From Bdellovibrionales bacterium (GTDB lineage: Bacteria; Bdellovibrionota; UBA1018), in contig JAEUWC010000026.1 of NCBI GenBank assembly GCA_016786465.1, forward strand, positions 124,001-188,000: 64,000 nt of DNA, written 5' to 3'. The notes below the pieces were generated by a model. The model was not told the origin of the DNA. It saw only the letters and a program-made list of their open reading frames with translations, and did no database searches. Below, in pieces: positions 53,581 through 59,984 of the stretch. Each line of letters begins with the position of its first letter. The first letter of the stretch is position 1. A program made the translations under genes and the position numbers.

Positions 53581-53933
53581 TAATGCAAAGCCCCTGGTGG
53601 CATTGAAGCGTGAGGCATATCGAATCTGCACTGCCGAAAGACATCCAGAAAATCGAGAATCAGGTTCTCGATTCGGTCGTCGATTTTTTCTCCCGAGGGC
53701 AAGAAGTAATCCCAATCGCCGCTTCGGTTTCCGGTATCGAAAATGCCACGGATCGCAGGCTTACCGTTCGGATAGAAGAGCGTAAATGGACCGTCGAAGT
53801 CTTTGCCTTTGGTTTTGAGCTCCAAGCACCAATCGCTTTCGAGCCTATAGCTGCAAGAATTCTTTTCGTCTCGGCGCTCTCCCAGCGCTACTACTTGCGG
53901 AATTTTTAGTTCCAGCATGGATTTCAAATTCAT
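53580..53933 (-). CDS. Small protein with a MORN-like segment
   Basis: About 117 residues from the ATG at 53933, chosen because AAAGG lies upstream. The mid-region GPFTLFYPNGKPAIRGIFDTGNR followed by SGDWDYFLPSG has the YxNGxxxxxGxFxxGxxxGxWxYY pattern of MORN repeats. Coupled through TAATG to the receiver gene. An inverted repeat (ACGACCTC/GAGGTCGT) lies 28 bp upstream. Function unknown. Confidence 0.65.
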   Translation of the reverse strand: MNLKSMLELKIPQVVALGERRDEKNSCSYRLESDWCLELKTKGKDFDGPFTLFYPNGKPAIRGIFDTGNRSGDWDYFLPSGEKIDDRIENLILDFLDVFRQCRFDMPHASMPPGALH

Positions 53934-53961
53934 AAAAACTGCCTTTCTACCCACCCATATA

Positions 53962-53979
53962 ACGACCTCTGGAGGTCGT
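53962..53979. promoter_or_regulatory. Palindromic operator ACGACCTC-TG-GAGGTCGT
   Basis: Two eight-base arms with a two-base centre, upstream of the MORN-like/receiver pair (minus strand) and of the divergent XRE gene at 54061. A close relative lies at 54383-54400, next to the second XRE gene, so both are probably read by one of these regulators. Confidence 0.65.
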
Positions 53980-54028
53980 CCATGAGCCTATAGCATACCT
54001 TCGTCTAAACTACCACCGTCGGTGTGTG

Positions 54029-54045
54029 TAATACCGTAGGTATTA
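54029..54045. promoter_or_regulatory. Palindromic operator TAATACC-GTA-GGTATTA
   Basis: Seven-base arms around GTA, 16 bp before the XRE start codon at 54061. A shorter palindrome CACCGTCGGTG lies just before it (54014-54024). Its AATACC/GGTATT half-sites resemble those of the lysogeny operators at 19133-19174, though with a shorter spacer. Confidence 0.6.
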
Positions 54046-54060
54046 GTTCGACAATGGGGT

Positions 54061-54348
54061 ATGAAGAAAATAACAAGACCCGGCTATCGACGCGGGGGCT
54101 TGGATTTCGCAAACCTGGAGTTCTCCGGTGCCGCGGAAATAGAGTACGTGAAAGCTCACGTCGAGCGGATTGCCCGGAAAGTGCATGCCGCCCGAAAAGA
54201 GCAAAAGATTTCGCAGGAAAGACTTGCCGAGCTTGTCTCGGCCAGCACGTCCACTATCCGAGCAATTGAACAAGGTCAGCGTGCCCCAAGCCTTCCGATG
54301 CTTCTCAAAATCCTTTTTGTCCTGGATCGCAAGGCGAAGATTTGGTGA
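54061..54348 (+). CDS. XRE-family regulator
   Basis: A 95-residue regulator: an extended basic N-terminus, then KISQERLAELVSASTSTIRA (helix-turn-helix, about residues 48-67), EQGQRAPSLPMLLKILFVL (next helices) and a short tail. Layout resembles HipB/HigA-type XRE proteins; no toxin gene is adjacent. It is on the plus strand, opposite to both neighbouring operons, with three palindromes upstream. Confidence 0.78.
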   Translation: MKKITRPGYRRGGLDFANLEFSGAAEIEYVKAHVERIARKVHAARKEQKISQERLAELVSASTSTIRAIEQGQRAPSLPMLLKILFVLDRKAKIW

Positions 54349-54382
54349 AAAACGACCGTATTTCTCATAGCTTATAAATAAC

Positions 54383-54400
54383 CCGACCGCCAGAGGTCGT
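54383..54400. promoter_or_regulatory. Palindromic operator CCGACCGC-CA-GAGGTCGT
   Basis: Imperfect version of the site at 53962; the GAGGTCGT arm is identical. An additional half-site AGGTCGT lies at 54411-54417, ahead of the second XRE gene. Confidence 0.6.
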
Positions 54401-54434
54401 GGTCCTGCTTAGGTCGTCCTCCGACAATAAGAGG

Positions 54435-54668
54435 ATGAAAAGAAAGCAGGAAATTGACAAAAAGACCTGGCGACTTGTCAGAAAGATCGCTCGAAATATT
54501 CGGCGTGTTCGTGAAGAGCGGAAGCTAACGCAGGAAGACATGGAGAACCACGGATTCGGCCCGCGTTGGTATCAACGCTTTGAGTCCGGCAAACACATCC
54601 TCACGCTTCCTACCCTGGATAAGTTGGCCAGGGCCTTCAAGGTCGATATTACCGAATTCTTCAAGTAG
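54435..54668 (+). CDS. XRE-family regulator
   Basis: About 77 residues from the ATG at 54435; the GTG at 54399 lies within the operator and is less likely. Basic N-terminus, then an XRE helix-turn-helix (RKLTQEDMENHGFGPRWYQRFESG) and a final TLDKLARAFKVDITEFFK. It follows the previous XRE gene on the same strand with 86 bp between. AGAGG touches the ATG, so translation may start without normal spacing. Confidence 0.75.
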   Translation: MKRKQEIDKKTWRLVRKIARNIRRVREERKLTQEDMENHGFGPRWYQRFESGKHILTLPTLDKLARAFKVDITEFFK

Positions 54669-54707
54669 AGGGCTTTCGAGAGCTTAGACCCCCGAAAGCC
54701 CTGCTCC

Positions 54708-55175
54708 TTACTTCACGCGCGCAAGCATCGAGTGACCGCGCTCGGCCTCCGTGTCGTCGATCAGATTCTTGAGGCTGTCTTGGTCGAGGGCCGACATCGG
54801 CATATCGCGCAGGTCGTGCAACGTGAGCGCCGGGCGATCAATCCAAACCGTCTTTTCGCCGAAGGCTTTGAACGCCTCTTTCAGTGCATCCTTTTGAGAA
54901 TCTTCAGGCACGAAGCCCAGCGGATCTTTTTCGGGCTGAACACGGATGACGTTGCCGCTTTCATCTTTCTTTGAGAATTTTTTCACGATTTCTTCGTCGT
55001 ATTCTGCCGCGATTTTCTTTTTTGCCTCGTTCACGGCTCGACACATTTTTTTGATCTTGTAGGCGGTGTGCCCGTCGGTCACGACTTCGGCCATCCGAGC
55101 GAGGGTCGAGTCGATATGGAAGTTCGAGAGATCCGAATACTTCACTTCAATGCCAGTTGCTTTAGCTTTTTCCAT
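54708..55175 (-). CDS. Phage protein of unknown function, mainly helical
   Basis: A 155-residue protein with AAAGGA before the ATG. Central helices (KIKKMCRAVNEAKKKIAAEYDEEIVKKF) look like a charged coiled coil. No enzymatic motif. It is the last gene of the leftward right-end operon and stops 40 bp from the end of the second XRE gene. Confidence 0.6.
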   Translation of the reverse strand: MEKAKATGIEVKYSDLSNFHIDSTLARMAEVVTDGHTAYKIKKMCRAVNEAKKKIAAEYDEEIVKKFSKKDESGNVIRVQPEKDPLGFVPEDSQKDALKEAFKAFGEKTVWIDRPALTLHDLRDMPMSALDQDSLKNLIDDTEAERGHSMLARVK

Positions 55176-55350
55176 TGCGGTTCCTTTGTGGTTTTTGCTG
55201 AGAAAAGTTTTGTTTCTTGGGGTGGATTCGTTTCGGCAAACGTCCCTTGGGGGTTGCCCTCATCCATTCATCGAAGGTTTCTTGGCTGATCTTTCCGTCT
55301 TTCAAAAGCTGGCGGAACTTCTCGACCTGCGCATCACTCCTGAACGGCAT
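55162..55350 (-). CDS. Very small basic phage protein
   Basis: A 62-residue protein with GAGG before the ATG at 55350. Acidic/helical first half (SDAQVEKFRQLLKDGKISQETF), then Arg/Lys-rich C-terminus. Overlaps both neighbours by 14-17 bp in the operon. Confidence 0.55.
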   Translation of the reverse strand: MPFRSDAQVEKFRQLLKDGKISQETFDEWMRATPKGRLPKRIHPKKQNFSQQKPQRNRNGKS

Positions 55351-55759
55351 AGGGTTTTCCTCGAATGATTTTTGCGATCTGCGGCTTGCGGTGATCGCCT
55401 TTCCAAATAAAAAGATCCATCGAACCTTGGCCCTTCCACGCCTGGCAAATCGTGCGAAAGCGCATATTCTCAAAACCTTTGGCCTCATGCGCCTCGTCGG
55501 CTTCGCGTGCTTTGTTGAAAATCACGAAGTCGGATTTCCAGTAGAGATTTCCGCAAACATGGAGGCGTTGCTCGATGCGGAGGTTTTCGTACTCGCCAGA
55601 GAGAAGCCAGAGCTTGAGCTCGCAGTAGACTGCCGCGTGAAACTTTGAGGGAAAATGGTAGCCGTCAACCACGGTAGGTTGAGCCTTCACATAGGACTCG
55701 CTCTTCTGCGATAGTCCCATCTTTCGTGCGTAATGAGCGGCGAACCGACGTAGAGACAT
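55334..55759 (-). CDS. DUF1064 family nuclease-like protein
   Basis: About 141 residues. The sequence matches DUF1064 phage proteins: a basic N-terminus, YHFPSKFHAAVYCELKLWLL (an F.S..E...Y.EL..-like motif in which the usual Glu is Ala), a strand DFVIFNKAREADEAHEAKGFE (the metal-binding Asp/Glu-Lys pattern) and a C-terminal IRGKPYAVQE. The family is predicted to have an endonuclease fold related to PD-(D/E)XK enzymes. The start at 55759 follows the previous stop by two bases. Confidence 0.75.
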   Translation of the reverse strand: MSLRRFAAHYARKMGLSQKSESYVKAQPTVVDGYHFPSKFHAAVYCELKLWLLSGEYENLRIEQRLHVCGNLYWKSDFVIFNKAREADEAHEAKGFENMRFRTICQAWKGQGSMDLFIWKGDHRKPQIAKIIRGKPYAVQE

Positions 55760-55761
55760 GC

Positions 55762-55947
55762 CTAGCTCTGCTGCCAGTTTTCCAGCTCGCGAAGAATGGT
55801 CTTGAGATCGCACAACCAAAGGTCGATCGTCTCGCGATTCTTGGTTCGAATGCGGATTGCCCCTTCACCGGCGGGACTGTTTTCGATTTTCACCGACTGT
55901 CCGGTGTCTGCGTCGATTGCGACTGCAAGAAATTTTGCTTCTGCCAT
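55762..55947 (-). CDS. Small phage protein, single-domain
   Basis: A 61-residue protein: AKFLAVAIDADTGQSVKIENS (beta), GAIRIRTKNRET (beta) and a C-terminal helix (WLCDLKTILRELENW). AAGGGG precedes the ATG. Could be a small DNA-binding or structural subunit; no family recognised. Confidence 0.55.
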   Translation of the reverse strand: MAEAKFLAVAIDADTGQSVKIENSPAGEGAIRIRTKNRETIDLWLCDLKTILRELENWQQS

Positions 55948-55960
55948 AGTGTTCCCCTTT

Positions 55961-56203
55961 TTAAATAATCACGTACTTACCAAGCTGATCGCTTGGGATT
56001 TCGAGTCGCTTGCAATGCGGGCAAACGAATCGGTAAAACTTTGCTTGTTTCTCTTCGACCTCAAACGCCGCAATTGGAGCGATGCCTCTGAGCTCATGGC
56101 CACCGAACTTCGTTCCGCACCGAGGACATGGCGTCCAGAAATATCCAAGGCATCGCGCGTAGATGAGGTTTAGAAGGCGGGTTATTTTTTCTTTCCAGTT
56201 CAT
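55961..56203 (-). CDS. Small zinc-ribbon protein
   Basis: An 80-residue protein with two CxxC pairs (CPRC at about residues 26-29 and CPHC near 61-64) that would form a zinc ribbon, and an N-terminal basic helix. Role unknown; phage proteins of this kind often bind nucleic acid. Confidence 0.65.
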   Translation of the reverse strand: MNWKEKITRLLNLIYARCLGYFWTPCPRCGTKFGGHELRGIAPIAAFEVEEKQAKFYRFVCPHCKRLEIPSDQLGKYVII

Positions 56204-56213
56204 TTAGTTTTCC

Positions 56214-56789
56214 TTACTTGAGGGCAAGCCACGTTGATTTTTTGAGCGTTGCCGAAATTTTTCCGTCGATATTTTCTGATACTGCTTTTCCGAATGTTCC
56301 CGTTTCACCCGAATGCAGAATCATCGGACGTGACCAAACTGCGGCTGCGATCTCGTCAGCGGACGGTTGAAAGCCAATGCGAATGAGAGCGAAGAGATTG
56401 GCCGGCCCGATCAGCCCGACGTTTGAGAAGCCACCAAAGGCAGTGATGAGCGCGTCCATGAACTTGAGTCCCGTGAGCGCGGCATTCGCCACAATCCCAA
56501 TCGCCGAGATCGTCGTCGCGATACTTCCAGTGCCTTCGAGCGGAGCTGCGTTCACCACACCCACAGAGCGATTACCGAAGGTCACACCCATGCCGCCGTC
56601 TTTGATTGCTGGAGCAAAGGAGTTATTTGGTCGGTAGCCCACAGGAATTGCGTCGATGTAATCGGAATTGAATCGCCTCGCTGAAAGAGCTCCGGGGCCG
56701 TCCTGCACCGAGCGCACGGCGACCCCGAAGTTTGCCCCTCGGAAACTCATCGGATACTGAGTGTTGATGTCAGTATTGGGTCTCAGCAT
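56214..56789 (-). CDS. Virion-like protein, hydrophobic C-terminal half
   Basis: A 191-residue protein from the ATG at 56789 (TAATG overlap with the previous gene). Beta-rich N-terminal region (SFRGANFGVAVRSVQDG), a Gly/Ala-rich hydrophobic segment (ATTISAIGIVANAALTGLKFMDALITAF) and a tail with AAAVWSRPMILHSGETGTFGKAV. Coupled to the next protein and so probably part of a virion sub-assembly. Confidence 0.6.
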   Translation of the reverse strand: MLRPNTDINTQYPMSFRGANFGVAVRSVQDGPGALSARRFNSDYIDAIPVGYRPNNSFAPAIKDGGMGVTFGNRSVGVVNAAPLEGTGSIATTISAIGIVANAALTGLKFMDALITAFGGFSNVGLIGPANLFALIRIGFQPSADEIAAAVWSRPMILHSGETGTFGKAVSENIDGKISATLKKSTWLALK

Positions 56790-57664
56790 TAGTTCCAGCC
56801 CTGGTCGAGGTATCCGTTGAAGTTGGTATTCGCAACCGTCGCAGCTCCAGTGAACATGAGCCACGCCAAGCACGCGCCGTCTTCGATTTTTGGAAGCGAT
56901 GGCATTTGGAACAGAAGATCGCGTTCGGATTGTACGCCCAATGTCGTGAGCGGAATCGTAGTCAATGGCTTGCAAAGAACTAGCGCCGCCGTTCCAGCCG
57001 CACCAGAAGATGCGGATAGCTGAACCGACTGCACCGACCGCATTCCTCGATCTCCATTTGCAAGCGGAAGAAACGGCCCGTAGTTATTGGCCGCGGTTCC
57101 AGAATGCGTAAGATGCGGAACAATCGCCGACGCAGTGCAAGCAACGGTGACGGGATTGACCGAGCCTGCAACGCCACCTTCATCGGTGTAGTTGTAAGCC
57201 AAGTTGTGCGCCGTCGCGCCCGTTGTCGCCGTGATTTCAAGGAATGCTCGCACGCCCTCACCACTAGCGTATCTCGGAAGACCAACACCGTTCGTGAGCG
57301 TTTGGAGCGTGTTGATGTTCATGTTGATGCCGGGGTAGTACATGAGCAAATCCACCAGCATGAGCGTTGAAGGTACGCCCGTTGCGACCGCTGTGACCGC
57401 CCCCACGTTGAGCAAGTGCTTCGTGTCGGGACTCACGTTCCCGCCATGCCACATGGCTCCTTGAGAAGCGTCACTGAGCTGCTGCGCATTCAGTGCGGTG
57501 CCGGTGTAGTTCCCGGCGATCGGCGTGCCGTTCAGCAAGAACGTGTTGTACCAGCGGCCAGCGGTGTAGGCCGCGGCTCCGGTGACTTTGTTCCACTGCG
57601 TTTTGTTGAACTTCCCGCTAACTGTGATCGCGTTTACAAGCGCGTCGATAGATGAAAACCCCAT
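56789..57664 (-). CDS. Virion-like protein, Ala/Thr/Gly-rich
   Basis: A 291-residue protein with GGAGG before the ATG. Composition and pattern (GAAAYTAGRWYNTFLLNG, HGGNVSPDTKHLL, then a long beta-rich part) resemble phage head-decoration or fibre subunits. Position away from the main late operon suggests a separate structural group. Confidence 0.62.
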   Translation of the reverse strand: MGFSSIDALVNAITVSGKFNKTQWNKVTGAAAYTAGRWYNTFLLNGTPIAGNYTGTALNAQQLSDASQGAMWHGGNVSPDTKHLLNVGAVTAVATGVPSTLMLVDLLMYYPGINMNINTLQTLTNGVGLPRYASGEGVRAFLEITATTGATAHNLAYNYTDEGGVAGSVNPVTVACTASAIVPHLTHSGTAANNYGPFLPLANGDRGMRSVQSVQLSASSGAAGTAALVLCKPLTTIPLTTLGVQSERDLLFQMPSLPKIEDGACLAWLMFTGAATVANTNFNGYLDQGWN

Positions 57665-57667
57665 TGC

Positions 57668-58078
57668 TTAGTCCTCCTGAACCTGTAGGGCCGCGACTGG
57701 AAACTGCGGCGTGATGAGATTGGAAACGGCGAGCGGTGAATTGAGCGCGCCCGAATAAAGAATCTGACCTGCACCGCTTGGGAGCGTACCGATCGAAACG
57801 TGAGTGATCGTGTTTGATCCGCCCGTACATTGGGGGAAAGCGATCACGCCCGTATTCGATGACTGGTTTCCGGCGATCGTCCACCCGAGCGCATCTCGCG
57901 AAACCGCCACGCGCGCATAGCTCGTGTAGGTCGCCTCGCTCGTGCTCTGGTCTCCGCCTTCGCCGGGATCAGCGGTGTGAAGGGCCACGTACAAATTCGT
58001 GTTCGCGTCCCAAGGAATGGCCGTGTTGTTGAAGAGTTTTTTTACTACGTCGTTTTCTGTCGCGTTGGATTTGCTCAT
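57668..58078 (-). CDS. Virion-like protein (tail fibre or decoration type)
   Basis: A 136-residue protein with LYVALHTADPGEGG, TYTSYARVAVSRD and GWTIAGNQSSNTGVIAFPQC in order, a pattern seen in small phage structural proteins annotated as tail fibre-like. Starts after GGGGGA. Probably assembles with the two proteins encoded next. Confidence 0.65.
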   Translation of the reverse strand: MSKSNATENDVVKKLFNNTAIPWDANTNLYVALHTADPGEGGDQSTSEATYTSYARVAVSRDALGWTIAGNQSSNTGVIAFPQCTGGSNTITHVSIGTLPSGAGQILYSGALNSPLAVSNLITPQFPVAALQVQED

Positions 58079-58088
58079 GATTCCCCCT

Positions 58089-58382
58089 TTACGAGTAAGC
58101 TAGGCTTGCGCGGTCAGCCCAAATGTTGTCGAAGTTCGTATTGCCGTCGGCAAACTGAACGGTTGTTACTGCACCGGAAACCTGAATGCGCTGAACCTGC
58201 CAAAGCGGATCGGAGTCAGTCGTGCCGGCAAGCGCTTTGCCGACGTAAGTGAGTGCTGACGAAACCTCATCGACTCGCGTGGCGTAGACGGCATCCGCGG
58301 TCGAGAGCGTTCCTTCCACCTTGAGCGAGTTAGTTCCGGGATTGAAAATCTTGTTCAGGATCTCGAAGATGCCTTTGACCAT
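58089..58382 (-). CDS. Small virion-like protein
   Basis: A 97-residue protein, N-terminal helix (VKGIFEILNKIFNPG), then beta segments with TTVQFADGNTNFDNIW. It begins right after the previous stop codon with no gap. Structural role inferred from neighbours. Confidence 0.55.
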   Translation of the reverse strand: MVKGIFEILNKIFNPGTNSLKVEGTLSTADAVYATRVDEVSSALTYVGKALAGTTDSDPLWQVQRIQVSGAVTTVQFADGNTNFDNIWADRASLAYS

Positions 58383-58715
58383 TCAGGTGTCCCCCAAGAA
58401 CTGCACGCAGAGCTGGCCGTAATTCACCGGGTCGGGCGTCATCGAGCGCAGGCTGATTCGTGTTCCGCGGTGAAGCGAAACGTCTACCTCACGCACGCCG
58501 GGGCCGATGATGCATTCAAGCTGTTCTTGTCCCGGAAGGCCCTTGTAGACGCCGACCATTTGCTGAGCTGAGTCCGCGATCACGAGCTGATAGGAAGTCT
58601 TCGCGAGTGATGCGATCACCTGAAGCGGCGAGCTCGCGTTTCCAGGAATCGTGGTGATCGAGGCATCCAGCACTTCAGGCGTATCGAAGTAATCAACGAT
58701 CTTGAGAGACCTCAC
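58383..58715 (-). CDS. Small virion-like protein, paralogue of 45644-45964
   Basis: A 110-residue protein with an IPG segment, a GQEQLECIIGPGV core, an RGTRISLRSM segment and a C-terminal FLGD. The order and motifs match the 106-residue protein at 45644-45964. Starts at a GTG that overlaps the previous stop. Both are presumably surface-subunit folds; here it belongs to the right-end structural group. Confidence 0.65.
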   Translation of the reverse strand: MRSLKIVDYFDTPEVLDASITTIPGNASSPLQVIASLAKTSYQLVIADSAQQMVGVYKGLPGQEQLECIIGPGVREVDVSLHRGTRISLRSMTPDPVNYGQLCVQFLGDT

Positions 58716-58945
58716 TTTGATCCTCCTGACTCCTGGTCGATCATGCTTCCGTCGTCGGACACGAAGGTTTGCTGACCGTCCGCCTCGTTAGCCAGGCGTT
58801 CATACGTGCCGGGAAATTTGCGGCCACAAGTCTTTCCCATGCCAATAGCGATAGAACGTGGATGGCGTAGAATTCGTTTGCAAACACGACATGCAGTGCT
58901 TGCTCGGGCGAGAGTTTTTTCATTGGCTTCCTTGGCGTGATTCAT
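58712..58945 (-). CDS. Small zinc-finger protein (DUF6011-like)
   Basis: A 77-residue protein with CRVCKRILRHPRSIAIGMGKTCGRK: a CxxC pair, a DPxS-like loop replaced by HPRS, and a GxGxxC ligand site, as in phage proteins of the DUF6011 type. The acidic tail may fold back on it. The ATG overlaps the previous stop (ATGA). Confidence 0.65.
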   Translation of the reverse strand: MNHAKEANEKTLARASTACRVCKRILRHPRSIAIGMGKTCGRKFPGTYERLANEADGQQTFVSDDGSMIDQESGGSK

Positions 58946-59118
58946 TTTTTCCTCCGTGCTGAAAAAAAGAAGACGGCGAGCTCACCGGGAGCCGTGAGGC
59001 CCCCGGCTTCCTGAGCATGCGGCAGCATGAATTCAGGGCGCTCGCCGTCCTGCGCGGAACTGGTGAATGGGGAACAAACACCAGCTCGCGCAAATGCGTG
59101 GTTGTGGGGAGAGATCAT
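58942..59118 (-). CDS. Very small phage protein
   Basis: A 58-residue protein whose ATG overlaps the stop of the DnaC-like gene. Contains several His and an aromatic/basic C-terminal tail (ELAVFFFSARRKK). Support is only from the tight operon context. Confidence 0.45.
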   Translation of the reverse strand: MISPHNHAFARAGVCSPFTSSAQDGERPEFMLPHAQEAGGLTAPGELAVFFFSARRKK

Positions 59119-59984
59119 GTGCCCTCCTTTTTCGGGGGCATTCCAGCTCGGGCAGAAATCATTCGGAACCTGGCCATGATTTCCTCGTTCCGATGATCTT
59201 TGCCTTTCATCGTGAGAGGGATGCATTGACCGACGATTCGAGAAACGATGCGCTCATGCAGCCGTTCCTTGAGTTCGTCCATCGTCAAGTTTGTCGTGAC
59301 GAGTGTTGGAAAGCGTTGGCTCAGCCGATAGTCGAAAACACGATAGAAAACTTCGCGGCTCCATTCGGTAATGTGCTCCGTGCCCAGATCGTCGAGGATC
59401 ACGGGAGCCGAAGTGCGCACTCGATCCGGAAGGTCGAAGTCTCCACGCTTGATCTCAGCCAGTAGTTCCGTGACCGGATAGTAAGCCGGAAGCGGAGCCT
59501 GCGTGCTGCGAGCAAGAATCTGGTGTGCGACAGCTTGAGCGAATGCGAGCACGAGATGGCTTTTTCCGCAGCCAGCCGGCCCCATGAGAAGAAATCCAAA
59601 GTCGTCGTTCGTCCGCCAGCTTTGAAGCAGGCGCACGACACGCTCGTTTTCGGGAATCACTTTGAACGTCTGGAAGGTTTTTCTGTCGAGATCCCGTGGA
59701 AAGTTCGGGCGCTGCTTCCAGTGTTCAAGGCGATCGTGCCGCTGTTTTTGAATTTCCTCGGCCTTGCGCCGGCGTTCCTCGTCCACGCGAATCCGAGCGA
59801 CCGCGGCGGCGCACTCAGGGTGTTCGTCGTAGTCGTAGCAAAGCACGACGGCAAACGCGGCGGGCACGAGACTGCCGGGACGATAATTCGATTCCCAGCC
59901 GGGCTTGAGCCGTGGTGTGCGCGGTTTATTGCACGCTTCGCAGAGTTGTTCAGGAGCAACGGGGGGATTGATTGGAGCGCTCAT
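59115..59984 (-). CDS. DnaC/IstB-like helicase loader (AAA+)
   Basis: A 289-residue AAA+ ATPase. An N-terminal zinc-binding region (CEACNKP plus later Cys), then GPAGCGKSH (Walker A), VILDDLG (Walker B), TTNLT (sensor I) and ERIVSRI (arginine finger). It would load the replicative helicase on the origin melted by the upstream O-like initiator. ATGA-type overlap with the initiator gene. Confidence 0.92.
   Translation of the reverse strand: MSAPINPPVAPEQLCEACNKPRTPRLKPGWESNYRPGSLVPAAFAVVLCYDYDEHPECAAAVARIRVDEERRRKAEEIQKQRHDRLEHWKQRPNFPRDLDRKTFQTFKVIPENERVVRLLQSWRTNDDFGFLLMGPAGCGKSHLVLAFAQAVAHQILARSTQAPLPAYYPVTELLAEIKRGDFDLPDRVRTSAPVILDDLGTEHITEWSREVFYRVFDYRLSQRFPTLVTTNLTMDELKERLHERIVSRIVGQCIPLTMKGKDHRNEEIMARFRMISARAGMPPKKEGT

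Noticed and set aside
58741-58923. A 60-residue frame on the minus strand
   Set aside because: It is a shadow of the zinc-finger gene 58712-58945, which has clear Cys motifs and an ATGA junction.
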